Assembly: GCA_902805885.1 (NCBI GenBank)
Contig: CADCUM010000033.1
Location: forward strand, 1-45,777
Source: an uncultured Nocardioides sp.
GTDB lineage: Bacteria > Actinomycetota > Actinomycetes > Propionibacteriales > Nocardioidaceae
Direction of reading: 5' to 3'
DNA length: 45,777 nucleotides
Shown here piece by piece: positions 32,049-39,015 of the stretch. The notes under the pieces are model-generated. The model did no database searches and was not told where the DNA came from. It saw only the letters and a list, made by a program, of their open reading frames with translations. The first letter of the stretch is position 1, and every line of letters begins with the position of its first letter. The position numbers were made by a program, and so were the translations under genes.

Positions 32049-32074
32049 GTACCCAGCGGGGCCGCGGAGCATCC
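32049..32074 (-). promoter_or_regulatory. SigB/SigF-type promoter for the diiron/CDGSH pair
   Basis: On the minus strand GGAT (32074-32071), 16 bp, GGGTAC (32054-32049). This fits GNNT-N14-16-GGGTAC. The start codon is nine bases downstream, so the message would be leaderless or nearly so. It lies in the 107-bp gap after the alcohol dehydrogenase gene. Confidence 0.55.
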
Positions 32075-32146
32075 CGGGCGTAGGGCGAGGGGACGATCAC
32101 ACTCCGCCAGCCACCAGCACCGGGCAGTCGGCGGCGCGTGGCGCGG

Positions 32147-33328
32147 TCAGGGAGTGAAGACCACCTTGACCATGCCGTCCTCCTTGTCGCGGAACTTCCG
32201 GTAGGCCTCCGGCGCGTCCTCGAGGGGCAGGTGGTGGGTGGCGAAGGACTCCACCCCGAGGTGGTCGGTGTCGTCCTGGAGCAGCGCCAGGATGTCGTCG
32301 CTCCACCGGTGGACGTTGGCCTGCCCCATCCGGAGCTGGACCTGCTTGTCGAACAGCTGGAACATCGGCAACGGGTCGGTCGGGGCGCCGTAGACGCCGG
32401 AGATGCTGATCGTGCCGCCGCGGCGCACGGCGTCGATCGCGCTCAGCAGGGCGGCGAGCCGGTCGGAGCCGGCCGTGAGCATGACCTTCTCCTGCACCTT
32501 CTTGGGGAGCAGGCCCAGCGCCTTCTGCGCGGTCTCGGCCACGGGCGACCCGTGGGCCTCCATGCCGACCGCGTCGATGACCGCGTCGGCACCGCGACCG
32601 TCGGTCAGCTCGCGGACCCGCTCGCCGACGTCGTCCACCTGCGAGAAGTCGACCGTCTCGGCACCGCGACCGTGGACCCGGGCGAGACGCTCGCGGACCT
32701 GGTCGACCGCGATGACCCGGAGCCCACGGTGCAGGGCGATGCGGGCCGCCATGTCGCCGATCGGGCCGGCCCCGAGGATCATCAGCGTCCCGCCGTCCTC
32801 CACGTCGGCGTACTCCACCGCCTGCCAGGCGGTCGGCAGGACGTCGGAGAGGAAGAGGAAGCGGTCGTCCGGCGGGCCGTGCGGCACCTTGATCGGCAGC
32901 GCGTCACCGAAGGGCACCCGGAGCATCTCGGCCTGGCCGCCCGGCACCTGACCGTAGAGCTTGCTGTAGCCGAACAGGCTGGCGCCGGTGCCGCTGTCGC
33001 GGTTCTGCGTCGTCTCGCACTGGCTGAAGAGCTTGCGGTCACACATCCAGCACGAACCGCAGCTGATGTTGAACGGCACGACGACCCGGTCGCCCGGCTG
33101 GAGGCTCGATACGCCCGCGCCGACCTCCTCGACGACGCCCATCGGCTCGTGGCCGACGATGTCCCCGGCCGTCATGAACGGCGTGAGCGGGTCGTAGAGG
33201 TGGAGGTCGGACCCGCAGAGCCCGGTGGACGTGATCCGCACGATCACGTCGGTCGGCTCCTCGATGACCGGGTCAGGGACCTCGGTCACCTGCATGTCCT
33301 TCTTGCCCTGCCAGGTGACTGCCTTCAT
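32147..33328 (-). CDS. Zinc-dependent alcohol dehydrogenase (MDR family, formaldehyde-dehydrogenase-like)
   Basis: 393 residues. Catalytic zinc ligands: Cys in GLCGSDLH (~38) and HE in VGHEPMG (~60). The structural zinc site is CGSCWMCDRKLFSQC (~90-104), C-x2-C-x2-C-x7-C. The NAD(P)-binding Rossmann motif is ILGAGPIGDMAARIA (~184-198). The long insert and the AVGMEAHGSP segment are typical of the glutathione-independent formaldehyde-dehydrogenase-like MDR group. It oxidises an alcohol or aldehyde adduct in the cytosol; the substrate is not fixed. Start at ATG 33328 with GAACCT seven bases upstream. Next gene on the strand is the diiron protein, which has its own promoter. Confidence 0.92.
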   Translation of the reverse strand: MKAVTWQGKKDMQVTEVPDPVIEEPTDVIVRITSTGLCGSDLHLYDPLTPFMTAGDIVGHEPMGVVEEVGAGVSSLQPGDRVVVPFNISCGSCWMCDRKLFSQCETTQNRDSGTGASLFGYSKLYGQVPGGQAEMLRVPFGDALPIKVPHGPPDDRFLFLSDVLPTAWQAVEYADVEDGGTLMILGAGPIGDMAARIALHRGLRVIAVDQVRERLARVHGRGAETVDFSQVDDVGERVRELTDGRGADAVIDAVGMEAHGSPVAETAQKALGLLPKKVQEKVMLTAGSDRLAALLSAIDAVRRGGTISISGVYGAPTDPLPMFQLFDKQVQLRMGQANVHRWSDDILALLQDDTDHLGVESFATHHLPLEDAPEAYRKFRDKEDGMVKVVFTP

Positions 33329-33335
33329 GGAGAAC

Positions 33336-33341
33336 AGGTTC
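33336..33341 (-). promoter_or_regulatory. Candidate -10 box GAACCT for the alcohol dehydrogenase
   Basis: GAACCT lies seven bases before the ATG at 33328, with no Shine-Dalgarno. It matches only A2 and T6 of TANNNT, so it is weak. Confidence 0.35.
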
Positions 33342-33395
33342 CCCGACCAGGACCGAACATGCGCCTCCGCGACGGGGCGGGTGGGGCGGTCCGGG

Positions 33396-34061
33396 CTACG
33401 GCGCGGGGGCGGTGCCCTGGGTGCCGGTGGGGTGGACGCTCAGCAGTCCGTGCCGCACGCCCCACAGGACCGCCTGGGAGCGCGAGGCCACGTCGATCTT
33501 GCGGTAGGCGACCCGGATGTAGGACTTGATGGAGTTGATGCTCAACGAGAGGTCCTCGGCGATCTCCTGGTTGGAGCGCCCCTGCGCGATCAGCGCGAGC
33601 ACGGCGGTCTCGCGGTCCGTCAGCGGCCAGTCGGCCGCGGGAGCGTGGCGCGAGGCCGTCTGGGAGCGCGGCCCCGCCAGCTCGACGACGACCCGTCCGC
33701 GGGCGACCTGGACGAGACCGCGGACCAGCCGCTCGGCAGGTGCCCGCTTGGAGATGTAGCCGGCAGCGCCCCGGGCCAGCTCGGTCGAGACGGCGTCGCG
33801 GGTGCAGTTCCAGCTGAACGCCACCATCCGGCCGTGCGGCCTGGGCGCCGAGCCGTCCAGCGCTGCAGCCTTCGGACCGTGCGGGTCGTAGAGCTCGAGC
33901 TCGCACGGCGGGACCGGCCGTCCCGGCCCGGCGGGCGGGAGCAGGACGACGACGTCGGAGTAGGGGGCCAGCATGTGCTCGAGGCCGCGACCGACGAGCT
34001 CGCTGTCGTCGTGCAGGACGACGCGCAGTGGACGAGGGAAGGGGCTGGTGCTGTCGGTCAT
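33396..34061 (-). CDS. NarL/LuxR-type response regulator
   Basis: 221 residues from ATG 34061. The receiver-like domain (~1-120) starts LRVVLHDDSELVGRGLEHML with the acidic pair, has a candidate phospho-acceptor Asp in LELYDPHGP and the conserved Lys in GYISKRAP; the Thr position reads VAFSWN, so it is somewhat atypical. The C-terminal LuxR helix-turn-helix is LTDRETAVLALIAQGRSNQEIAEDL, then SINSIKSYIRVAYRKI (~145-195). No histidine kinase is nearby. An upstream ATG at 34133 has TACTGT-N7 before it, but the 24 extra codons have poor GC3, so they may be a 5' leader. It is the first of five regulators in a row. Confidence 0.85.
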   Translation of the reverse strand: MTDSTSPFPRPLRVVLHDDSELVGRGLEHMLAPYSDVVVLLPPAGPGRPVPPCELELYDPHGPKAAALDGSAPRPHGRMVAFSWNCTRDAVSTELARGAAGYISKRAPAERLVRGLVQVARGRVVVELAGPRSQTASRHAPAADWPLTDRETAVLALIAQGRSNQEIAEDLSLSINSIKSYIRVAYRKIDVASRSQAVLWGVRHGLLSVHPTGTQGTAPAP

Positions 34062-34140
34062 GGCGATGCACGTCTCGATTCGGACGGTGACGGGTCGCCG
34101 ATGGTCTTCAGCGCAACGGCCCGGGGCCGTCATGGTCTAG

Positions 34141-34192
34141 ACAGTACCCCGAAGGGCGTGGTGATGGATACCTCAATTACCCCTAGGGCGTA
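34141..34192 (-). promoter_or_regulatory. Promoter region of the response regulator with two GC-rich interrupted palindromes
   Basis: TACTGT (minus strand, 34146-34141) is a good -10 box. Two related half-palindromes flank it: TACCCCGAAGGGCGTG (34145-34160) and TACCCCTAGGGCGTA (34178-34192). On the minus strand both read as ACGCCC-NN-GGGGTA. Related sites occur at 35078, 42457 and 42489. GGGTAC here lacks a GNNT box at 14-16 bp, so SigB-type use is doubtful. Confidence 0.4.
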
Positions 34193-34261
34193 GGCAGACC
34201 ACCCCTTGCCGCCGGGGCGGATGCCGTCCCGTGCGTGCGGCGCGTGCGAGCGGTCGGCCGT

Positions 34262-35002
34262 CTAGGGCTGGTGGACCCGGATGAGCACCTCGGCCGCCTG
34301 CGCCTCGGTGACCCCGGCCCGGCGGGCGGCATCGGCCAGGCGGTCGCGCGCGGCGTCCACGTCCAGCGCCTCGCGGGCGGCCAGGATCCCGGTCGCGACC
34401 TCGACCATCCGGAGGTCCCGCAGCTGGCGGGGCGCCTCCTCGGCGCGGCGGCGGCTCTCGAAGCTGAGGTCGGCGTTCGCGACCGCGCCCGACGCCGAGG
34501 CGCCCAGCGCGTCCGCCAGGTCGTCGTGGTGGCCGGAGAACGCGTCGCTGGACGAGGCGTAGAGGTTGATGCCGCCCACGACCCGGTCGTGGTCGACGAT
34601 CGGCAGCGACAACGAGCTCGCGACCCCCGCGGCGGCACTGGCCCGGGCGAACATCGCCCACCTGTCCTCGTCCAGCAGGGCGGCCGCATCGACCTCACCG
34701 TCGACCACGGTCTGCTCCGACCCGGCCGGGGAGGCGGGCTCCGACCCGACGCCGGACTGGTGCCTCGCGTGCAGCTGGTCGTCGAGGTGCTGCATCGCCT
34801 CCCGCTCGGCCGCGGGCAGGCTGGAGGCGACCAGGGTGAAGGTGAGGTCGTCCTGGTCGTAGAGCGTGAGGCTCATCCCGACGCACTCCGGCACGATCCG
34901 TGCGGCGGAGTCGCTCATCGTGATCAGCGAGTCCTCGAGGTCCGGGTCAGCGAGGTTGAGGTACTCGTCGAGGGCTTCCTTCGTGTGCGGCAGCAGCTCC
35001 AT
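34262..35002 (-). CDS. GAF-ANTAR RNA-binding regulator (1 of 4)
   Basis: 246 residues. A GAF-type sensor (~20-170) contains CVGMSLTLYDQDDLTFTLVAS and SSLSLPIVDHDRVVGGINLYASSSDAF. The ANTAR domain (~190-243) is LRDLRMVEVATGILAAREALD, then AARRAGVTEAQAAEVLIRVHQ, a three-helix module that binds two-hexaloop RNA hairpins and prevents termination. A 50-residue acidic insert (HQSGVGSEPASPAGSEQ) splits the GAF part. The signal is unknown. The ATG at 35002 has AGGAG six bases upstream. Divergent from the second GAF-ANTAR gene, with a shared intergenic region of 143 bp. Confidence 0.88.
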   Translation of the reverse strand: MELLPHTKEALDEYLNLADPDLEDSLITMSDSAARIVPECVGMSLTLYDQDDLTFTLVASSLPAAEREAMQHLDDQLHARHQSGVGSEPASPAGSEQTVVDGEVDAAALLDEDRWAMFARASAAAGVASSLSLPIVDHDRVVGGINLYASSSDAFSGHHDDLADALGASASGAVANADLSFESRRRAEEAPRQLRDLRMVEVATGILAAREALDVDAARDRLADAARRAGVTEAQAAEVLIRVHQP

Positions 35003-35077
35003 GCGGGTCTCCTGACTTCGCGTTCCTGATCGTCCCTCTCCCCATCACCCATGGTGGAGAACGGGCGAGGGTCCCAC

Positions 35078-35095
35078 TACGCCCCTTGGGGCGTG
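35078..35095. promoter_or_regulatory. GC-rich palindrome between divergent ANTAR genes
   Basis: TACGCCCCTTGGGGCGTG: arms ACGCCCC and GGGGCGT around TT. It lies 11 bp before the -10 box of the plus-strand gene and about 76 bp upstream of the minus-strand gene. It is the most complete member of the ACGCCC-NN-GGGGTA/GCGT motif family seen in this part of the window, so it may be an operator for a shared regulator. Confidence 0.45.
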
Positions 35096-35105
35096 ACAAC
35101 CGGGA

Positions 35106-35111
35106 TAGGCT
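35106..35111 (+). promoter_or_regulatory. -10 box TAGGCT of the two-gene ANTAR operon
   Basis: TAGGCT predicts transcription from about 35118. The 28-base leader carries GGAGGAGG eight bases before the GTG at 35146, so this unit is leadered rather than leaderless. Confidence 0.5.
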
Positions 35112-35145
35112 GGGGTCTCCCGACGGTGCGGAGGAGGTGGTGGGT

Positions 35146-35859
35146 GTGAGCGCTGGCGACCCCCTTCTCGTCCGACTGGCCCGGGCGATCGCGACCACCC
35201 CGCCCGCCACCGCGCTCAGCGAGCGTCTGTGCCTCGCCACGAGGGACCTCGCCGGGGCCGATGCGGCCTCCATCACCGTGGCGACCAGCACGTCCGAGCG
35301 GATGATGCTGTTCGCCACCGACGCGATCGCAACGCGGCTCGAGGACCTGCAGGAGGTGCTCGGGGAGGGGCCGGGGCACACCGCGGCCCGCTCGGGACAG
35401 CTCGAGGTGTGCTCGGTGGCCGACGGCGCGTCGGCTCCGTGGCCGACCTTCGCCATGAGCGCGGCGCGGCTGGCGGGTGCAGCCACCATCTACGCCGTTC
35501 CGATGCGACCCGACGACGCCGTCTTCGGCGTGCTGTCGCTCTACCAGGTCGCCCGCCACGACGTACCGCTGGCGCTCGACGGGTCCACCCTCGTCAAGCT
35601 GGCCGCTGCCACGGGGACCGCCGTCGTCCGCGACCCGGACGCCGCCAGCGAGGACGTCGACAGCGGGCCGTGGCACTCACGGGCCCGCATCCACCAGGCC
35701 ACGGGCATGGTGGTGGTCCAGCTCGGGCTCGACCCCGACGACGCGCTCGCGGTCCTGAAGGCCCACGCGTACGCCGGCGACACGAGCCTGGCTGACGTCG
35801 CCGACCGGGTGCTGGACCGCTCCCTCCGTTTCCGACCGCCTCACGGGGAGGCCTCATGA
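35146..35859 (+). CDS. GAF-ANTAR RNA-binding regulator (2 of 4)
   Basis: 237 residues from GTG 35146, chosen for its GGAGGAGG ribosome site. GAF domain ~15-150: ADAASITVATSTSERMMLFATD, then EVLGEGPGHTAARSGQLEVCS and ATIYAVPMRPDDAVFGVLSLYQ. EGPG is the common loop in this GAF subgroup. ANTAR domain ~173-225: RARIHQATGMVVVQLGLDP, then DDALAVLKAHAYAGDTSLADVADRVL. It should act as a sensory antiterminator on RNA. It overlaps the next GAF-ANTAR gene by four bases (ATGA), so two paralogous regulators are made together and may heterodimerise. Confidence 0.88.
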   Translation: MSAGDPLLVRLARAIATTPPATALSERLCLATRDLAGADAASITVATSTSERMMLFATDAIATRLEDLQEVLGEGPGHTAARSGQLEVCSVADGASAPWPTFAMSAARLAGAATIYAVPMRPDDAVFGVLSLYQVARHDVPLALDGSTLVKLAAATGTAVVRDPDAASEDVDSGPWHSRARIHQATGMVVVQLGLDPDDALAVLKAHAYAGDTSLADVADRVLDRSLRFRPPHGEAS

Positions 35860-36563
35860 GCATGGACCGCCGATCCGCACTCGCCGGCCTGGCGCGAGTC
35901 TCAGGTCTGCTGGTCAGCGAGCACGACCCGCTCGACGTCGTCACGGCGGGGCTGGACCTGGCCCGGTGCCAGGTCTCGGCCGACGCGGCGGGCGTCCTCG
36001 TCGCCGGAGAGACCCTCGAGGTGCTGGCGGCGACGTCGCACCGAGCGACCGACCTCGAGATCTACCAGGCAGGCTCGGAACAGGGTCCCTGCGTCGACTC
36101 CATCCGTGGGGGGAGGGTCGTCGCGGTCGGCTCGCCCGAGGAGGGCGAGGCCCGGTGGCCGGGGTTCGGGACGCGGATGGGCGCCGCCGGCTACGCACGG
36201 GCCGTCGCCGTGCCGATGGTCTGGCGCGACCGGGGCATCGGCGGTCTCAACTTCTTCTGGACGGAGCCCGGCACGCTCGCGGAGGAGGAGGTCGTCATGC
36301 TGCAGACCTTCGCGGACGTGCTGACGATCGCCGTGGTGCACGTGCGTCCGATCGAGCTCGTCGAGGCCCTCGACCGGGTCCAGGACGCCCTCGCTGCCCG
36401 CTCCGGCATCGAGCAGGCGAAGGGGGTGCTCTCCTGGCAGCGCGACGTGGACATGGAGGCGGCCTACGCCGCCCTGCTCGACATCGCCCGCGACCGCGGG
36501 GTGGGTGTCCGCGAGGCGGCCCGCGTCGTCGTCGAGCAGGCCGCGCGCGGACAGGCCCTCTGA
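35856..36563 (+). CDS. GAF-ANTAR RNA-binding regulator (3 of 4)
   Basis: 235 residues. GAF domain ~20-165: QVSADAAGVLVAGETLEVLAATS, QAGSEQGPCVDSIRGGRVVAVG (with the E-Q-G-P-C loop) and AVAVPMVWRDRGIGGLNFFW. ANTAR domain ~178-232: ARSGIEQAKGVLSWQRDVDMEAAYAAL, then RDRGVGVREAARVVVEQA. The Cys in EQGPC is a candidate redox- or ligand-sensing residue, also seen in fellow family members. Translationally coupled to the preceding paralogue. It converges with the fourth ANTAR gene, 13 bp apart. Confidence 0.88.
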   Translation: MSMDRRSALAGLARVSGLLVSEHDPLDVVTAGLDLARCQVSADAAGVLVAGETLEVLAATSHRATDLEIYQAGSEQGPCVDSIRGGRVVAVGSPEEGEARWPGFGTRMGAAGYARAVAVPMVWRDRGIGGLNFFWTEPGTLAEEEVVMLQTFADVLTIAVVHVRPIELVEALDRVQDALAARSGIEQAKGVLSWQRDVDMEAAYAALLDIARDRGVGVREAARVVVEQAARGQAL

Positions 36564-36576
36564 CGCCGGCTGCCGG

Positions 36577-37269
36577 TCAGTCCTCCTCGAGACCGCCCTT
36601 GAACTCGCGGACCACCTCGGCAGCGACCTCACGCAGCTTGACGTTGCCGTGTGATGAGGCACGCACGAGGTAGGCGAACGCGCGCTCCTCGGACATCGCG
36701 TAGCGGTGCATGAGGATGCCGACGGCCACCCCGATGCGCTGACGGCTGCGCATGCCCTCCTCGAGCTGGTCGATCGCCCTCGCCTTGGCGACCGCGAGCG
36801 CTGCCTGCGCTGCGAAGAGGTCCGCTGTCCGGACGCTCCGCTCGTCCAGACCTCCGGGCCGCTCGGAGTAGATGTTGAGGCCCGCCCGGCCCATCCGGTC
36901 GGCGAACAGCCGCACCCCGATCTGCGAGCCCAGACCCCGTCGCGAGGCTTCCGCCATGAAGGCGGACCAGCGCGTCTCCGAGCGGACGTCCGGGACGTGG
37001 ACGAGCGTGGCGTCCTCGATGGCGTGGAGGCACGGCCCCTCCCCCAGCTCGTACTGCAGCTGGTCGAGCTCCTGGCCCTTCTGCCCGGTGACCGCCACGG
37101 TCTCGAAGCTCCCGTCGGGGTGGACCAGCGTCACGCCCACGTGGTCGGCGCCCGGGACGGACAGCTGGGCGGTCCGGGCGATCTCGCCGAGGGTCTCGTC
37201 CAGCGAGGACACCTCGTTCAGGCGGCGGGCGGCGAGGGTCAGCGCCTCGGCCTGCGCGTCGTAGGGCAT
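36577..37269 (-). CDS. GAF-ANTAR RNA-binding regulator (4 of 4)
   Basis: 230 residues. GAF domain ~15-160: VPGADHVGVTLVHPDGSFETVAVTG, ELGEGPCLHAIEDATLVHVPDV (EGPC loop) and SQIGVRLFADRMGRAGLNIYSERP. ANTAR domain ~172-226: GMRSRQRIGVAVGILMHRYAMS, then ERAFAYLVRASSHGNVKLREVA. Of the four it has the most canonical ANTAR sequence. Its promoter (TAGGAT at 37348-37343) gives a leader of about 67 bases containing the palindrome CACGGCGCCGTG, which could be a target of autoregulation. The start ATG at 37269 has only a weak ribosome site. Confidence 0.88.
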   Translation of the reverse strand: MPYDAQAEALTLAARRLNEVSSLDETLGEIARTAQLSVPGADHVGVTLVHPDGSFETVAVTGQKGQELDQLQYELGEGPCLHAIEDATLVHVPDVRSETRWSAFMAEASRRGLGSQIGVRLFADRMGRAGLNIYSERPGGLDERSVRTADLFAAQAALAVAKARAIDQLEEGMRSRQRIGVAVGILMHRYAMSEERAFAYLVRASSHGNVKLREVAAEVVREFKGGLEED

Positions 37270-37342
37270 CTGGAGGTTCTCTCAGGTCACGGCGCCGTGG
37301 TTGTCGGCGTGGCATCCGAAGGCCGCTTCTCGACCGCTCACG

Positions 37343-37348
37343 ATCCTA
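37343..37348 (-). promoter_or_regulatory. -10 box TAGGAT of the fourth ANTAR gene
   Basis: TAGGAT on the minus strand predicts a start near 37336 and a ~67-base leader, long enough for RNA-level control. No start codon follows at leaderless distance. Confidence 0.4.
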
Positions 37349-37459
37349 GTCACCGCTTCAACCCGGTGCGCAGCGAGTCGGGCACAACGCGCGCGGAAAG
37401 TTCACCGCCGCACCCCCGTGGGGGCTGGACCACCCAGCGGGATCGAGCAGGATGGGTCC

Positions 37460-37957
37460 ATGCGGTCCGCCCGAGCGTCGTACGCCGTCGTGTCGGTGCT
37501 GGCTGCTTTCATGCTCGCCGGCTGCGGTCTGAGCGTGCCCACGGATCCCGACGGCACCCTCGACCGGGTCCGGTCCGACGGCGTGCTGCGCGTCGGCGCC
37601 TCGCCGAGTCCCGGCTGGGTGGACGTCACCGGTGAGCGACCCTCCGGACGCGAGCCCGAGCTCGTCGAGCGGTTCGCCGGCGACCTCGGCGTCGAGGTCG
37701 AGTGGACGGTGGGGGGCGAGGAGCACCTCGTCCGGCTGCTCGAGGACGGCGCGATCGACCTGGCGGTGGGCGGCGTCACGGACGAGAATCCCTGGGTCGA
37801 CAAGGTGGGACTCACGCGGCACTACGTCGAGGTGAGCGCCGCCGGAGCGACCGAGGAGGGAGCGACCGAGAAGCACGTGATGATGGTGCCGATGGGCGAG
37901 AACGCGTTCCAGTCCGAGCTCGAGCGCTGGCTGGACGAGAACGGTCCCGACTCGTGA
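37460..37957 (+). CDS. One-lobe SBP family 3-like lipoprotein
   Basis: 165 residues. Signal peptide with lipobox MLAGC (Cys22). The mature part begins like a polar-amino-acid SBP (GTLDRVRSDGVLRVGASPSPGW, then PSGREPELVERFAGDLGVEVEW, then LEDGAIDLAVGGVTDE), which is lobe I of the fold. After only ~25 residues it jumps to a short C-terminal helix (AFQSELERWLDENG); lobe II and the hinge return are absent. Full-length members have ~260-280 residues. The frame is intact, so this is a designed half-protein rather than a frameshift. It overlaps the CDF transporter start by GTGA, suggesting it serves that transporter as a surface partner. Start supported by CAGGAT-N6-ATG. Confidence 0.8.
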   Translation: MRSARASYAVVSVLAAFMLAGCGLSVPTDPDGTLDRVRSDGVLRVGASPSPGWVDVTGERPSGREPELVERFAGDLGVEVEWTVGGEEHLVRLLEDGAIDLAVGGVTDENPWVDKVGLTRHYVEVSAAGATEEGATEKHVMMVPMGENAFQSELERWLDENGPDS

Positions 37958-38961
37958 GCGCGGGGTCCGACGCGGCGGACGAGGGCTACTCCGCACGCTT
38001 CGGGCACGTCGAGCTGCCGGAGGACGAGGCCGGGGCGCTGCGCCGGGCCAAGCGGCTCGAGGTCGTCACCCTGGCGTTCATGGGCTCGGCCATCGCCGTC
38101 GTCTACCTCACCATGGGCAGCTCGCAGGCGATGAAGACGGCCTGGATCGAGGACATGCTCGCCCTCGTCCCGCCGCTGGCGTTCCTCGTCGCCGTACGAC
38201 GCGCCCGCAAGCGGCCCACGCCCGACCATCCCTACGGCTACCACCGCTCGACCGCGATCGGGCACCTCACCGCCGCCGTCGCCCTGCTCGTCGTCGGGCT
38301 GAGCCTCACCGTGGATTCGGCGCTGGGTCTCCTCCGCGCTGAGCATCCGCCCATCGGCACGACGGAGCTCCTCGGGCACACCGTGTGGTCGGGCTGGTTG
38401 ATGATCGCGGCGATGACCTACACCGGTATCGGGCCGTTCGTGCTGGGCCGGCTGAAGCTGCCGCTCGCGGAGCAGCTGCACGACAAGGTCCTCTACGCCG
38501 ACGCCGACATGCAGAAGGCCGACTGGATGACCGCTGCCGGGACGATCGTCGGTGTGCTCGGCATCGGCATCGGCCTGTGGTGGGCCGACGCCGCCGCCGC
38601 GCTCCTCATCTCACTGTCGATCGTGCGCGACGGGTGGAAGAACCTGCGCTCGTCCTCCGACGCGCTGATGGACCAGCGGGCGCGGACCTTCGACGACGGA
38701 CGACCGCACCCCGTGACGATCGAGGTCGACGAGGTCCTGCGCGGCCTGCCCTGGGTGGCGGACAGCCGGTCGCGGGTGCGGGACCAGGGTCACGTGTTCC
38801 ACATCGAGGCGTTCGTGCGGCCGCGCGCCGGAGAGGTCGCCGACCTCGAACGCCTGGAGGAAGCCGTCGCGATGCTGCGCGAGCTCGACTGGAAGATCCA
38901 CGACGTCGTGCTGATGCCCGTGCGCGACCTGCCCGAGACCATCCCGGACCCGCGGCCCTGA
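37954..38961 (+). CDS. Cation diffusion facilitator-family transporter
   Basis: 335 residues from a GTG overlapping the lipoprotein stop. Six membrane spans (~33-230), then a cytosolic C-terminal domain (~245-325). Family landmarks are RPTPDHPYGYHRSTAIG after TM2 (~86) and the TM5 region YADADMQKADWMTAAG (~180). The usual H/D-x3-D metal site reads WIED in TM2 and MQKAD in TM5, so the site lacks the zinc-type His. It probably exports a divalent metal such as Fe or Mn by proton exchange, but transport of something else is possible. Operon partner: the one-lobe SBP lipoprotein. Confidence 0.85.
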   Translation: MSAGSDAADEGYSARFGHVELPEDEAGALRRAKRLEVVTLAFMGSAIAVVYLTMGSSQAMKTAWIEDMLALVPPLAFLVAVRRARKRPTPDHPYGYHRSTAIGHLTAAVALLVVGLSLTVDSALGLLRAEHPPIGTTELLGHTVWSGWLMIAAMTYTGIGPFVLGRLKLPLAEQLHDKVLYADADMQKADWMTAAGTIVGVLGIGIGLWWADAAAALLISLSIVRDGWKNLRSSSDALMDQRARTFDDGRPHPVTIEVDEVLRGLPWVADSRSRVRDQGHVFHIEAFVRPRAGEVADLERLEEAVAMLRELDWKIHDVVLMPVRDLPETIPDPRP

Positions 38962-38994
38962 GCCGACCCGCCGCGAAGTCCGCGACGGGTCGGC
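38962..38994 (+). terminator. Hairpin terminator between the CDF and CBS genes
   Basis: GCCGACCCG (38962-38970) pairs with CGGGTCGGC (38986-38994). An inner CGCG/CGCG stem adds four pairs after one mismatch, around the loop AAGTC. It starts directly after the CDF stop and can serve the convergent CBS gene too. Confidence 0.7.
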
Positions 38995-39015
38995 GCCAGC
39001 AGGGCCGTGCGACGG

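Noticed and set aside
34062..34133. N-terminal extension of the NarL-type regulator to ATG 34133
   Set aside because: TACTGT-N7-ATG would fit a leaderless start, but the 24 codons have low GC3 and no homology to a receiver domain. It is more likely a 72-base leader; not settled.
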